DNA of 64,000 nucleotides, from positions 5,142,501 through 5,206,500 of the forward strand of contig NZ_CP109000.1 of assembly GCF_036226605.1 (NCBI RefSeq). The letters are read 5' to 3'. Positions 56,415-64,000 of this stretch are shown one piece after another. A program made the translations under genes and the position numbers. Origin of the DNA: Streptomyces sp. NBC_00704 (GTDB lineage Bacteria > Actinomycetota > Actinomycetes > Streptomycetales > Streptomycetaceae). The notes below the pieces were generated by a model. That model was not told where the DNA came from, ran no database searches, and saw only the letters and a program-made list of their open reading frames with translations. The first letter of the stretch is position 1; the number at the start of each line of letters is the position of its first letter.

Positions 56415-57671
56415 ATGCCCACGAGGATCCTCCCGGCCGTCGGCGACGCGGACGCGGTCCGTTCCCTCACCACCCTGCTCAGCCAGCTCCCCGACGCCGA
56501 ACCCGTCCCCCCGGTCGGCGACTCCACCCAGCTCGTGGACACCCTCGCCCGGCTCGCCGCCGAGTCCGTCGACGAACTGCCCGAGGTCGTCGTCGTCCAC
56601 GAGCGCATCGGCCCGGTGCCGGCGCTGGAACTGGTCCGCGAGGTCGCGCTGCGCTTCCCGGCGGTCGGCGTCATCCTCGTCACCACCGACGCCGGCCCCG
56701 GCCTGTTCGCCGCCGCCATGGACTCCGGCGCCCGCGGCCTGGTCACCCTGCCGCTGAGCTACGAGGACCTCGCCCACCGCGTCCAGGCCGTCGCCCAGTG
56801 GTCGGTCGGGGTACGGCGCCACCTCGGCCACGGCGGCGACGTGTTCACCGGCGCCGGCGGCACCGTCGTCACCGTCAGCGGCGCCAAGGGAGGCGTCGGC
56901 GCGACCCTCACGGCCGTCCAGCTCGCCCTCGCCGCCCAGGCCTCCGGCCGCCCCACCGCCCTGGTCGACCTCGACCTGCAGACCGGCGACATCGCCTCCT
57001 ACCTGGACGTCCAGTTCCGCCGCTCGGTCGTCGACCTCGCCGCCATCGCCGACATCTCGCCGCGCATCCTCGCCGAGGCCGTCTTCCGCCACGACACCGG
57101 CGTCGCCCTGCTGCTCGCCCCCGGCGAGGGCGAGCGCGGCGAGGAGGTCACCGACCGCGCCGCCCGCCAGATCCTGTCCGCCCTGCGCTCGCGCTACGAG
57201 GTCGTCGTCGTGGACTGCGGCGCCCAGCTCAGCGGCGCGGGCGCGGTGGCCGTCGAACTGGCCGACCGGGCCCTGCTGGTGACCACCCCCGACGTGGTCG
57301 CCGTCCGCGGCGCCAAACGCGCCGTCCGGATGTGGGACCGGCTCCAGATCCGCAAGGCGGAGGAGACGACCGTGGTCGTCAACCGGCACAGCCGCGCCAC
57401 CGAGATCCAGCCCTCGCTCATCCAGAAGATCACCGGCACGGCCGTCGCCGCGACCACCGTGCCCGCCAACTTCAGGGAACTCCAGGCCGCGGTCGACGCC
57501 GGGCGCGTCCACGCCCTCGACGCCAAGGGCGCCGTCCGCCAGGCCCTGTGGGCGCTGGCCGGCGAACTGGGACTGGTCAGGGCGCCGGAGACGGCCCTCG
57601 TGCGCAGGAGCGGCGGGCGCGGCCGCGGCCCGGACCGGGGCCCGGCGGGGTTCCGGCGGCGGAGGGAGTGA
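56415..57671 (+). CDS. CpaE/TadZ-like MinD-type ATPase
   Basis: This 418-residue protein has an N-terminal receiver-like domain (about 1-130, ALEL-VREVALRFPAVGVILVTTD, without a clear phosphorylation site) and a MinD/ParA-type ATPase with the deviant Walker A GAKGGVGATLTAVQLA. LVDLDLQTGDIASYLD and VVVDCGAQLSGAGA follow. CpaE/TadZ localises the Tad machine at its site in the cell. Spacing is one base before the next gene, which indicates tight coupling. Confidence 0.93.
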   Translation: MPTRILPAVGDADAVRSLTTLLSQLPDAEPVPPVGDSTQLVDTLARLAAESVDELPEVVVVHERIGPVPALELVREVALRFPAVGVILVTTDAGPGLFAAAMDSGARGLVTLPLSYEDLAHRVQAVAQWSVGVRRHLGHGGDVFTGAGGTVVTVSGAKGGVGATLTAVQLALAAQASGRPTALVDLDLQTGDIASYLDVQFRRSVVDLAAIADISPRILAEAVFRHDTGVALLLAPGEGERGEEVTDRAARQILSALRSRYEVVVVDCGAQLSGAGAVAVELADRALLVTTPDVVAVRGAKRAVRMWDRLQIRKAEETTVVVNRHSRATEIQPSLIQKITGTAVAATTVPANFRELQAAVDAGRVHALDAKGAVRQALWALAGELGLVRAPETALVRRSGGRGRGPDRGPAGFRRRRE

Positions 57672-57672
57672 G

Positions 57673-58071
57673 ATGACCGCACGGCGGACGAGGACTCACC
57701 TCGCGGGCGACCGGGGCCAGGTCACCGTCGAGTTCCTCGGCATGCTCCCGACGATCATCGTGACCCTGGTGGTGGTATGGCAGTTCGTCCTCCTGGGATA
57801 CACGTACACGCTCGCGGGGAACGCTGCCGACGAGGCGGTGCGGGCGGGCACGGCGGCGCATCCGGGGGCGCGGTCGGCGGCCTGCGCACAGGCGGGCAGG
57901 GACAAGCTGGGGGACGCGTGGCAGGGCGGCGCCGACGTGAGCTGCGGCGGCAGCGGCTTCGTGACCGCCGAGGTCACGCTGCACGTCCCCGTCCTGGTCC
58001 CGGGCCTGATCGACTTCCCGTTCCCGGTGCGCGCCCACGCGGGCGCGGTCGAGGAAGAGGACGGCGACTGA
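57673..58071 (+). CDS. tadE: TadE-like pseudopilin 1
   Basis: This 132-residue protein has the TadE pattern: a short basic leader (RRTRTHLAGDRGQ), then VTVEFLGMLPTIIVTLVVVWQFVLLGYTYTLA, a Glu5-like residue followed by a single hydrophobic helix, and a small Cys-containing extracellular domain. Prepilin peptidase should cut after the Gly before QVTVEF. It is a minor pilin of the Tad system. Starts one base after the ATPase stop. Confidence 0.9.
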   Translation: MTARRTRTHLAGDRGQVTVEFLGMLPTIIVTLVVVWQFVLLGYTYTLAGNAADEAVRAGTAAHPGARSAACAQAGRDKLGDAWQGGADVSCGGSGFVTAEVTLHVPVLVPGLIDFPFPVRAHAGAVEEEDGD

Positions 58072-58072
58072 G

Positions 58073-58486
58073 ATGGCGTACCTGGCGGACCGAGGGCGCG
58101 GACGGCGGCGGAACCCCTCCCGAGACCGACGGGACCGTCGGGGCGGGCGGGGCGGGCGTGACAGCGGCCAGGCGGCCATCGAGTACCTGGGCTTCCTGCC
58201 CGTCCTGCTCGCCGTCGCCCTGGCCGTCGTCCAGCTCGGCCTGGTCGCCTACGGCGCCCAGCAGGCGGGGACGGCGGCCCGCACGGGGGCGCGCAGCGCG
58301 TCCCTGGACAGGGACTACGCCGGGGACTGCGCGCGGGCGGTCAGCAGCTGGCTGGACGCCGCCTGCGCGTCCGCCTACTCCGGCGACGAGGTCCGGGTCA
58401 CGTCCACCGTCACCATCCCGTCCGTCATCCCCGGCGTCGGGGACTTCGAGGCCCACCGGACGGCCACGATGCCGGTCGACCACTGA
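58073..58486 (+). CDS. tadE: TadE-like pseudopilin 2
   Basis: This 137-residue protein is similar in layout to the preceding one: a very basic N-terminus (RGRGRRRNPSRDRRDRRGGRGGR), a prepilin-like DSGQAAIEYLGFLPVLLAVALAVVQLGLVAYGAQQAG helix read in parts, and two Cys in the short outer domain (GDCARAV, DAACAS). It starts one base after the first tadE stop. Two TadE-like proteins may form a heterodimeric minor pilin, as TadE/TadF do. Confidence 0.9.
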   Translation: MAYLADRGRGRRRNPSRDRRDRRGGRGGRDSGQAAIEYLGFLPVLLAVALAVVQLGLVAYGAQQAGTAARTGARSASLDRDYAGDCARAVSSWLDAACASAYSGDEVRVTSTVTIPSVIPGVGDFEAHRTATMPVDH

Positions 58487-58502
58487 GGGAAGGGCATCCG
58501 AC

Positions 58503-59837
58503 ATGAGCCTGCGGGCGCGCATCAGCTCCCCCGAGGAGAACGGGCGGGGCGAGGACGGCCATCTGGTCGCCTCCTACCGGACCAAACTCCTGGAGGAGAT
58601 CGACCTCGCCGAGATGAGCTCGCTCGCGGCGGCCGAGCGCCGGGCGCGCCTGGAACGGGTCCTCGGGCACATCATCAGCCGCGAGGGCCCGGTCCTGTCG
58701 ACGGCGGAACGCGCCCAGCTCATCCGCCGGGTCGTCGACGAGGCGCTCGGCCTGGGCATCCTGGAGCCGCTGCTGGAGGACGCCTCGATCACCGAGATCA
58801 TGGTGAACGGACCGGACGCGATCTTCGTCGAGCGCGGCGGCCGGGTCGAGCAGCTGCCCCTGCGGTTCGCGTCCCACGACCAGCTGATGCAGACGATCGA
58901 ACGCATTGTCTCCACCGTCAACCGCCGGGTGGACGAGACGAACCCGATGGTCGACGCCCGCCTCCCCTCGGGCGAGCGCGTCAACGTGATCATCCCGCCG
59001 CTGTCGCTCAGCGGGCCCGTCCTCACCATCCGCCGCTTCCCCCGCTCCTTCACCCTGCACGAGCTGGCCGGCTTCGGCTCGCTCGACGAGCAGATGCTGT
59101 ACCTGCTCGCCGGCCTGGTGCAGGCCAAGTTCAACGTGATCGTCTCGGGCGCGACGGGCACCGGCAAGACGACCCTGCTCAACGCGCTCTCCGGCCTGAT
59201 CCCGGACGGCGAACGCATCATCACCATCGAGGACTCGGCCGAGCTCCAGCTCCAGCAGTCCCATGTGATCCGCCTGGAGTCGCGCCCGCCGAACGTCGAG
59301 GGCCACGGCCGCATCACCATCCGCGACCTGGTCCGCAACTCGCTGCGGATGCGCCCGGACCGGATCGTGGTCGGCGAGGTCCGCGGCGGCGAGTCGCTCG
59401 ACATGCTCCAGGCGATGTCGACGGGCCACGACGGCTCGCTCGCCACCGTCCACGCCAACAGCGCCGAGGACGCCCTGATGCGGCTTCAGACCCTCGCCTC
59501 GATGTCGGAGGTCGAGATCCCCTTCGTCGCCCTCCACGACCAGATCAACAGCGCCGTGGACGTCGTCGTCCAGCTCACCCGGTTCGCCGACGGCGCCCGC
59601 CGCGTCACCGAGATCGCCCTGCTCGACAGCCACGGCGGCGAACCGTACCGGCTGGCCACGATCGCCCGCTTCCACGCACGGCCGATGACGGCCGACGGCC
59701 TCGTCCACGGCGCCTTCGAGTACTTCCCGCTCCCGCGCCGCACCGCGGACCGCCTCTACATGGCGGGCCAGCCCATCCCCCAGGCCTTCGGAGTGGCGCG
59801 AGCCGCACACGAACTGACGACAAGGGAAGCCCGGTGA
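58503..59837 (+). CDS. tadA: TadA/CpaF secretion ATPase
   Basis: This 444-residue cytoplasmic ATPase is of the type II/IV secretion family. Walker A is SGATGTGKTTLLNALSG, the Asp box is TIEDSAELQL, Walker B sits in DRIVVGEVRGGESLDML, and the His box in TGHDGSLATVHANS. The N-terminal domain has ITEIMVNGPDAIFVERGG, typical of CpaF. It powers pilus assembly, and possibly disassembly. It starts 16 bases after tadE2 and overlaps tadB (GTGA). Confidence 0.97.
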   Translation: MSLRARISSPEENGRGEDGHLVASYRTKLLEEIDLAEMSSLAAAERRARLERVLGHIISREGPVLSTAERAQLIRRVVDEALGLGILEPLLEDASITEIMVNGPDAIFVERGGRVEQLPLRFASHDQLMQTIERIVSTVNRRVDETNPMVDARLPSGERVNVIIPPLSLSGPVLTIRRFPRSFTLHELAGFGSLDEQMLYLLAGLVQAKFNVIVSGATGTGKTTLLNALSGLIPDGERIITIEDSAELQLQQSHVIRLESRPPNVEGHGRITIRDLVRNSLRMRPDRIVVGEVRGGESLDMLQAMSTGHDGSLATVHANSAEDALMRLQTLASMSEVEIPFVALHDQINSAVDVVVQLTRFADGARRVTEIALLDSHGGEPYRLATIARFHARPMTADGLVHGAFEYFPLPRRTADRLYMAGQPIPQAFGVARAAHELTTREAR

Positions 59838-60787
59838 CGTCGATGGACCTGCACACCCTGACCACCCTCACCACCGGCCTGGCCCTGCTGACCTGCGTGC
59901 TCGCCGTCGCCGGCCTGCGCGCCCACGAACGCGGCCGGGCGCAGCGGGCCGAGCTGGTCGAACGCCTCACCCACGCCGGGCAGACCGCCGCCGCCGGCCG
60001 CCGGCGCCGGTTCCGCGGCCTGGACCGGCGGCTGCGCCGCACGAAGGCCGGCCGCACGCTGGAACTGAGGCTCGCGGCGACCGGACTCGACGTGACACCC
60101 GGCGAGTTCTCCGCCTGCATGCTGGCGGCGGTGGCCGGCCTGTGGCTCGTCGGACAGGCCGCCCTGGCCCCCTTCTTCGGCCCGCTGGCCGGGCTGCTCG
60201 GCGTCTGGGCCGCCTGGCAGTTCCTCAACTGGCAGCGCCAGAAACGCATCGAGAAGTTCATCAACCAACTCCCCGAACTGGCCCGCATCCTGGCCAACGC
60301 CACACAGGCCGGACTCGCGCTGCGCACCGCGGTCGGCATGGCGGCCGAGGAGCTGGAGGCGCCGGCCGGCGAGGAACTCGCCAAGGTGGCCAACCAGCTG
60401 GCACTCGGCCACTCCATGGACGACGCCCTGGGCGAACTCGCCGACCGCCTCCCGTCCCGCGAACTCGTCGTCCTCGTCACCACCCTCGTCCTCTCCAACC
60501 GCGCCGGCGGCCAGGTCGTCGGCGCGCTGCGCAACCTGACGGAGACCCTGGAGGAACGCAAGGAGACCCGGCGCGAGGTGCGCACCCAGCTGTCCCAGGT
60601 CAACACGACCGCCTACGCGGTGCCGGTGCTGGGGGTGGGCTCGCTCTTCCTGATGAACGGGGTCAAGGACGGCGCCCTGGAACGCATGACCGGCTCACCG
60701 GTCGGCCAGGGCGCGGTCATCATCGCCTTCGCGCTGTACGCGGTCGGCTTCGTCCTCATCCGGCGCATGTCCCGGATCGACGTCTGA
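59834..60787 (+). CDS. tadB: TadB-like inner-membrane platform protein
   Basis: This 317-residue protein has an N-terminal helix, a soluble part (RRRRFRGLDRRLRRTKAGRTLELRLAATGLDV), and a T2SSF domain with helices at both ends (YAVPVLGVGSLFLMNG... region and IIAFALYAVGFVLIRR). LPELARILANATQAGLALRTAVGMAAEEL is the family's main signature. It forms with TadC the platform turned by TadA. The GTG overlaps the tadA stop. Confidence 0.93.
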   Translation: MTSMDLHTLTTLTTGLALLTCVLAVAGLRAHERGRAQRAELVERLTHAGQTAAAGRRRRFRGLDRRLRRTKAGRTLELRLAATGLDVTPGEFSACMLAAVAGLWLVGQAALAPFFGPLAGLLGVWAAWQFLNWQRQKRIEKFINQLPELARILANATQAGLALRTAVGMAAEELEAPAGEELAKVANQLALGHSMDDALGELADRLPSRELVVLVTTLVLSNRAGGQVVGALRNLTETLEERKETRREVRTQLSQVNTTAYAVPVLGVGSLFLMNGVKDGALERMTGSPVGQGAVIIAFALYAVGFVLIRRMSRIDV

Positions 60788-60811
60788 GGCCCGGGGAAGG
60801 GAGCACGAACC

Positions 60812-61699
60812 ATGGAACTGCTGCTCGCGGCCGTCATGGGCCTGAGCGTCTGGGGCGTCTTCGCCGGGATCCGCATGTACCGGGCCGACGCCAAGCTGCC
60901 CCCGGACCTCGCGCTGGCCCTGGAGGTCGGATCGACCCGCACCGGCGCCGTCGACTCCCTCGTCGACCGGATGGGCATGCGGTACGCGCCCGCCGTGCTG
61001 CGCCTCATGGGCCCCCGGCAGGTCGCCCGGTACCGCAGGAAGATCGACCTGGCGGGCAACCCGGGCGGCCTCACCATCGACCGGTACGCGGCCCGGCGCG
61101 CGGTGTACGGCGCGCTGGGCGGGTTCGGCGGACTGGTCTTCCTCCTCCAGGGCCGGCTCGTCCTGGCCCTCGTGCTGTTCGCGTTCGCCGCGTTCTGGAC
61201 CGAGGTCGGCATCTGGGCGGCGATCCGCATCCGCAGGGACGTCATCGAACGGACGCTGCCCGACTTCCTCGACGTCCTCGCCGTCGTGGTGAGCGCCGGG
61301 CTGGGCTTCCGGCAGGCGCTCGGCCGGGTCGCGTCGAGGTACGAGGGGCCCTGGGCGGACGAGATCCGCATCACCCTGCGGCAGATGGACCTCGGCGTGA
61401 GCCGCCGCGAGGCCTTCGCCGAGCTGCGCCGCCGCAACGACTCCGAGCAGGTCGCCATGTTCGTGACGGCGCTCCAGCAGGGCGAGGAACTCGGCGCTCC
61501 GATCGTGGACACCCTGGTGTCGATCGCCCGCGACATGCGCCGCACGGACGCGCAGAACGCCCGCCGCAAGGCGGCCCGCGCGGTGCCCCGCGCCACCCTG
61601 ATGATCACCACGTTCATGGTCCCGGCCACCATGCTCCTGCTCGGCGCGGGCCTCCTGCTCGGCTCGGGCACCGACTTCAGCCCCCTCACGGGCGACTAG
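60812..61699 (+). CDS. tadC: TadC-like inner-membrane platform protein
   Basis: This 295-residue protein has helices at the N-terminus (ELLLAAVMGLSVWGVFAGI), the middle (two, around 95-130) and the C-terminus (ATLMITTFMVPATMLLLGAGLLL), and the T2SSF repeat LPDFLDVLAVVVSAGLGFRQALGRVASRY. Spacing is 24 bases after tadB with GGGGAAGGGAG as a ribosome site. It is the second platform protein. It ends with the 18-base spacer to the kinase gene. Confidence 0.92.
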   Translation: MELLLAAVMGLSVWGVFAGIRMYRADAKLPPDLALALEVGSTRTGAVDSLVDRMGMRYAPAVLRLMGPRQVARYRRKIDLAGNPGGLTIDRYAARRAVYGALGGFGGLVFLLQGRLVLALVLFAFAAFWTEVGIWAAIRIRRDVIERTLPDFLDVLAVVVSAGLGFRQALGRVASRYEGPWADEIRITLRQMDLGVSRREAFAELRRRNDSEQVAMFVTALQQGEELGAPIVDTLVSIARDMRRTDAQNARRKAARAVPRATLMITTFMVPATMLLLGAGLLLGSGTDFSPLTGD

Positions 61700-61717
61700 G
61701 GCGAGGGGGAGACGGCG

Positions 61718-63151
61718 ATGGCGGCGATCACACGAACGGCACTCGCACGAGCGGCGGGCGTCCGAGCGGCGGGCAGCCGAGGGGCGGGCAGCCGAGGGGC
61801 GGGCAACGGGCCCGGCGGTGTTGCCGGAGCCGCCGAAGTCGCGGGGGACGGCGGGGTCGCCGGAGTCGCTCTGGACGCCAGAGTCGCCGGGGAGGCCGGG
61901 GACGCCGAAGCCTCCGGGGGACTGGCGGACGTCTCCCTCGAAGTCAACGCGCTTCAGGCGCTGTGCCGGCAGGTGTTCGGGTTCCGGCTCGCGATGATCG
62001 CCGTCGCCGCGCCGTCCGCGCTCCTCAACGCCGCGCCCGGCACGGGGGCGCGGCTGGTGGGCGCGGCCGTCGTCGTCACCTTCATGGGCTCCTACCTCCT
62101 GTTCCGCGACTGGGAGCGCTTCGGGCCCCTGCTGCTGCGCCACCCCTCGCTCCTCGCGGTCGACACCCTGTTCGGCGCGCTGCTGCTGGTCTCGGCCGGC
62201 CCGGACACGACCCTCGCCTACGTCAGCGTCTGCACCCCGCTCCTCGCCGGCCTCGTGTACGGCTGGCGGGGCGCGGCCTGCTTCGCCTCCCTCCAGTCGC
62301 TGATACTGCTGCTCGTCCACGCGGCCCTGCGGCCGGGCCCGGACACCGGCGTCGCGGAGCGGCTGCTGCTGCCCGGCCTGTGCGTCGTGACCGGCGCGAT
62401 GGGCTCCACCCTGCGCCGGCTCATGCTGCGCTTCGGCTCGGCCACCCAGGCGCTGACCACCGTCCGGGCCCGGCTCGCCGTCACCGAGGCGGTCGCCGCC
62501 GAGCGCGCGCGGCTGGCCCGGGAGATGCACGACTCCGTGGCCAAGACCCTCCAGGGGGTGGCCCTCGCGGCGGACGCCCTGGCCCGGTCGGCGGGCTCGC
62601 CCGGCATGGACCCGGCACGGGTGCGGCAGGACGCCGACCTGGTGGCCCGCGCCGCCCGCCGAGCCGCCGCCGAGTCCCGCGAACTCCTCACCGAACTGCG
62701 CCGGGACGACCCTGATCCGGCGCGGGAGGTCGACGTCCTGCCGGAACTGGCCGCCCGCACACGGGCGTTCGCCGACCGCACCGGCCTGCCGGCCAGCTAC
62801 CACGCCACGGGCGACCGGGCGACCCTGCCGGTCCCGCCCGCGGTGGCCCGCCATCTGCTGACCATCGCCTCGGAGGCCATGGACAACGTGCGCCGCCACG
62901 CCGGTCCCACGCGCGTCGACGTCCGAGCGGGCGTCCACGGCGACGCGCTGTGCATCAGCGTGTGCGACGACGGACGCGGCCTGCCCGACGGCGCCACGCT
63001 CGAACAACTCCGCCGCGACGGCCACTTCGGCCTGGTCGGCATGGTGGAACGGGCCGCCGCCATCGGCGCCCGCATCCACATCGGCCCCGGCGCGCACTGC
63101 GCGGGCACCGAGGTCCGCCTGGAACTCCCCCTGACCGGATCCCGCCCGTGA
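61718..63151 (+). CDS. NarL-type sensor histidine kinase of Tad locus
   Basis: This 477-residue kinase begins with a 65-residue Gly/Ala-rich low-complexity region (partly coded by exact 15-base repeats around 61770), of which some may be untranslated if a later start is used. Membrane helices lie at about 85-210 (five or six short ones). The DHp motif LAREMHDSVAKTLQGVALA has His271, and the ATPase domain has IASEAMDNVRRHAG and DDGRGLPDG. The stop overlaps the regulator start (GTGA). It follows tadC by 18 bases, so the pilus and its two-component system are co-transcribed. Confidence 0.9.
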   Translation: MAAITRTALARAAGVRAAGSRGAGSRGAGNGPGGVAGAAEVAGDGGVAGVALDARVAGEAGDAEASGGLADVSLEVNALQALCRQVFGFRLAMIAVAAPSALLNAAPGTGARLVGAAVVVTFMGSYLLFRDWERFGPLLLRHPSLLAVDTLFGALLLVSAGPDTTLAYVSVCTPLLAGLVYGWRGAACFASLQSLILLLVHAALRPGPDTGVAERLLLPGLCVVTGAMGSTLRRLMLRFGSATQALTTVRARLAVTEAVAAERARLAREMHDSVAKTLQGVALAADALARSAGSPGMDPARVRQDADLVARAARRAAAESRELLTELRRDDPDPAREVDVLPELAARTRAFADRTGLPASYHATGDRATLPVPPAVARHLLTIASEAMDNVRRHAGPTRVDVRAGVHGDALCISVCDDGRGLPDGATLEQLRRDGHFGLVGMVERAAAIGARIHIGPGAHCAGTEVRLELPLTGSRP

Positions 63152-63990
63152 ACGACACCACCCCCCACCCGAACGGAAGCCACGTCATGCCGGACCGAAC
63201 GCCGCACCCGGGCGCCGTGCACCCCCTGTTCCCCCCGCCGCCCCGGCCCGCCCCCGTGCGGGTGCTGGTGGCCGACGACAACCCGGTGGTCCGCGCGGGT
63301 CTGACGGCCCTGCTCCGCGACCGGGACGACATCACCGTCGTCGCGGAGGCGGCGGACGGCCGCGAGGCCTGCGAGGCGGCCCTGCGGCACCGGCCCGACG
63401 TCGTCCTGCTGGACGTCCGCATGCCCGGCGTGGACGGCCTCTCGGCCCTGCCGCACCTGGCGAGGACCGCCCACGTGCTGATGCTGACGTACAGCCACGA
63501 GGCGGCGGTCGTCGAGGCGGCCCTGCGCGGTGGGGCGGGGGGCTACCTGGTGCACGGGGAGTTCACCGTGCAGGAGCTGGTGTCGGCGGTGCGGGACGTC
63601 GCGCTGGGCCGGGCCCACTTCACGCCGACAGCGGCGACGGCCGTCCTGGCCCACCTCAAGAAGAGTGCGACTGCACACGACAAAGTGAGTGATCACCCCC
63701 TATATTCCATGACTCAAGCCGAACCGCTTTCGCAGTTGCAACCATCCATGAGAGCATCGGGGATGGAGGCCGGAGCACGGGGAGCGCTCAGCGGGAGGGA
63801 GGCGGAGATCATGGATCTCATCGCGTCGGGCATGAACAACCGGCAGATCGCCGCCACCTGCTTCATCAGCGAGAAGACGGTCAAGAACCACATCAACCGC
63901 ATCTTCGCCAAGCTGCACAGCAGCAGCCGCTCCGAGGCCGCCGCCAAGTGGCTGGGCACGGCGGGGGCGTCCCGGCGAGGAGTGGGGTGA
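63148..63990 (+). CDS. NarL/LuxR-family response regulator of Tad locus
   Basis: The GTG at 63148 overlaps the kinase stop and gives 280 residues; an ATG at 63187 after GGAAG is equally possible and would remove a 13-residue disordered start. The receiver has VLVADDNPVVRAGL and phosphoacceptor Asp89 in VVLLDVRMPGVDGL. A linker region of about 35 residues (KKSATAHDKVSDHPLYSM and on) precedes the LuxR helix-turn-helix (LSGREAEIMDLIASGMNNRQIAATC, KTVKNHINRIFAKL). It most likely controls the Tad operon. Its TGA is followed by seven bases and an ATG at 63997, where another gene may start. Confidence 0.93.
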   Translation: MNDTTPHPNGSHVMPDRTPHPGAVHPLFPPPPRPAPVRVLVADDNPVVRAGLTALLRDRDDITVVAEAADGREACEAALRHRPDVVLLDVRMPGVDGLSALPHLARTAHVLMLTYSHEAAVVEAALRGGAGGYLVHGEFTVQELVSAVRDVALGRAHFTPTAATAVLAHLKKSATAHDKVSDHPLYSMTQAEPLSQLQPSMRASGMEAGARGALSGREAEIMDLIASGMNNRQIAATCFISEKTVKNHINRIFAKLHSSSRSEAAAKWLGTAGASRRGVG

Positions 63991-64000
63991 CGGACGATGA

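Overview
The window is a very GC-rich actinobacterial chromosome segment. Codon use, start codons (many GTG, one likely TTG), four-base ATGA/GTGA stop-start overlaps, a SARP regulator, a DasR-type operator and an actinobacterial Tad pilus locus all point to Streptomyces or a close relative. No rRNA, tRNA, CRISPR array or prophage was seen.

Region 1 (1 to about 26.1 kb) is the right-hand part of a nonribosomal peptide biosynthetic cluster that starts outside the window. It opens with the end of a megasynthase (ketoreductase, a degenerate A-subdomain-like stretch, carrier domain), then an MbtH-like protein, a DrrA/DrrB-type ABC exporter, an A-T-TE peptide synthetase, a SyrP-like oxygenase, an SbnB/SbnA-like pair for L-2,3-diaminopropionate (Dap), and a VioC/clavaminate-synthase-like oxygenase. 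These genes are packed as one or two operons. After a LuxR-type response regulator come a complete IS607-family element (tnpA serine recombinase plus tnpB nuclease) and an ABC/FtsX/histidine kinase operon. The kinase is probably the partner of the response regulator on the other side of the element. A secreted hydrolase, a membrane acyltransferase, a methyltransferase, an 800-bp non-coding gap with a perfect hairpin, a SARP activator, a type II thioesterase, an amidase and a DUF1015 protein complete the region. The likely product is a Dap-containing, oxidatively modified peptide or depsipeptide.

Region 2 (26.1 to 54.5 kb) is mostly conserved chromosomal genes: an S41 protease, a YyaL-like thioredoxin-domain protein, a Mut7-C RNase-like protein, a TetR/MFS efflux pair, a hemolysin III-family protein, GTP-dependent PEP carboxykinase, an AlaA-like aminotransferase and a secreted serine protease. 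Then comes a D-amino-acid locus: N-acyl-D-amino-acid deacylase and PLP deaminase, divergent from a PfkB kinase, IclR regulator, RidA and GntP permease, with a perfect palindrome between them. Further on are a secreted M14 carboxypeptidase, an Nramp-related transporter, a SigE-family ECF sigma factor with a membrane-anchored partner, two small proteins with a shared PH-like domain, and a GH18 chitinase whose promoter carries a DasR box.

Region 3 (54.7 kb to the end) is a Tad/Flp-type secretion operon: a zinc-ribbon protein, CpaB-like SAF protein, CpaE/TadZ ATPase, two TadE-like pseudopilins, TadA/CpaF ATPase, TadB and TadC, followed by a NarL-type two-component pair. It probably continues beyond the window.
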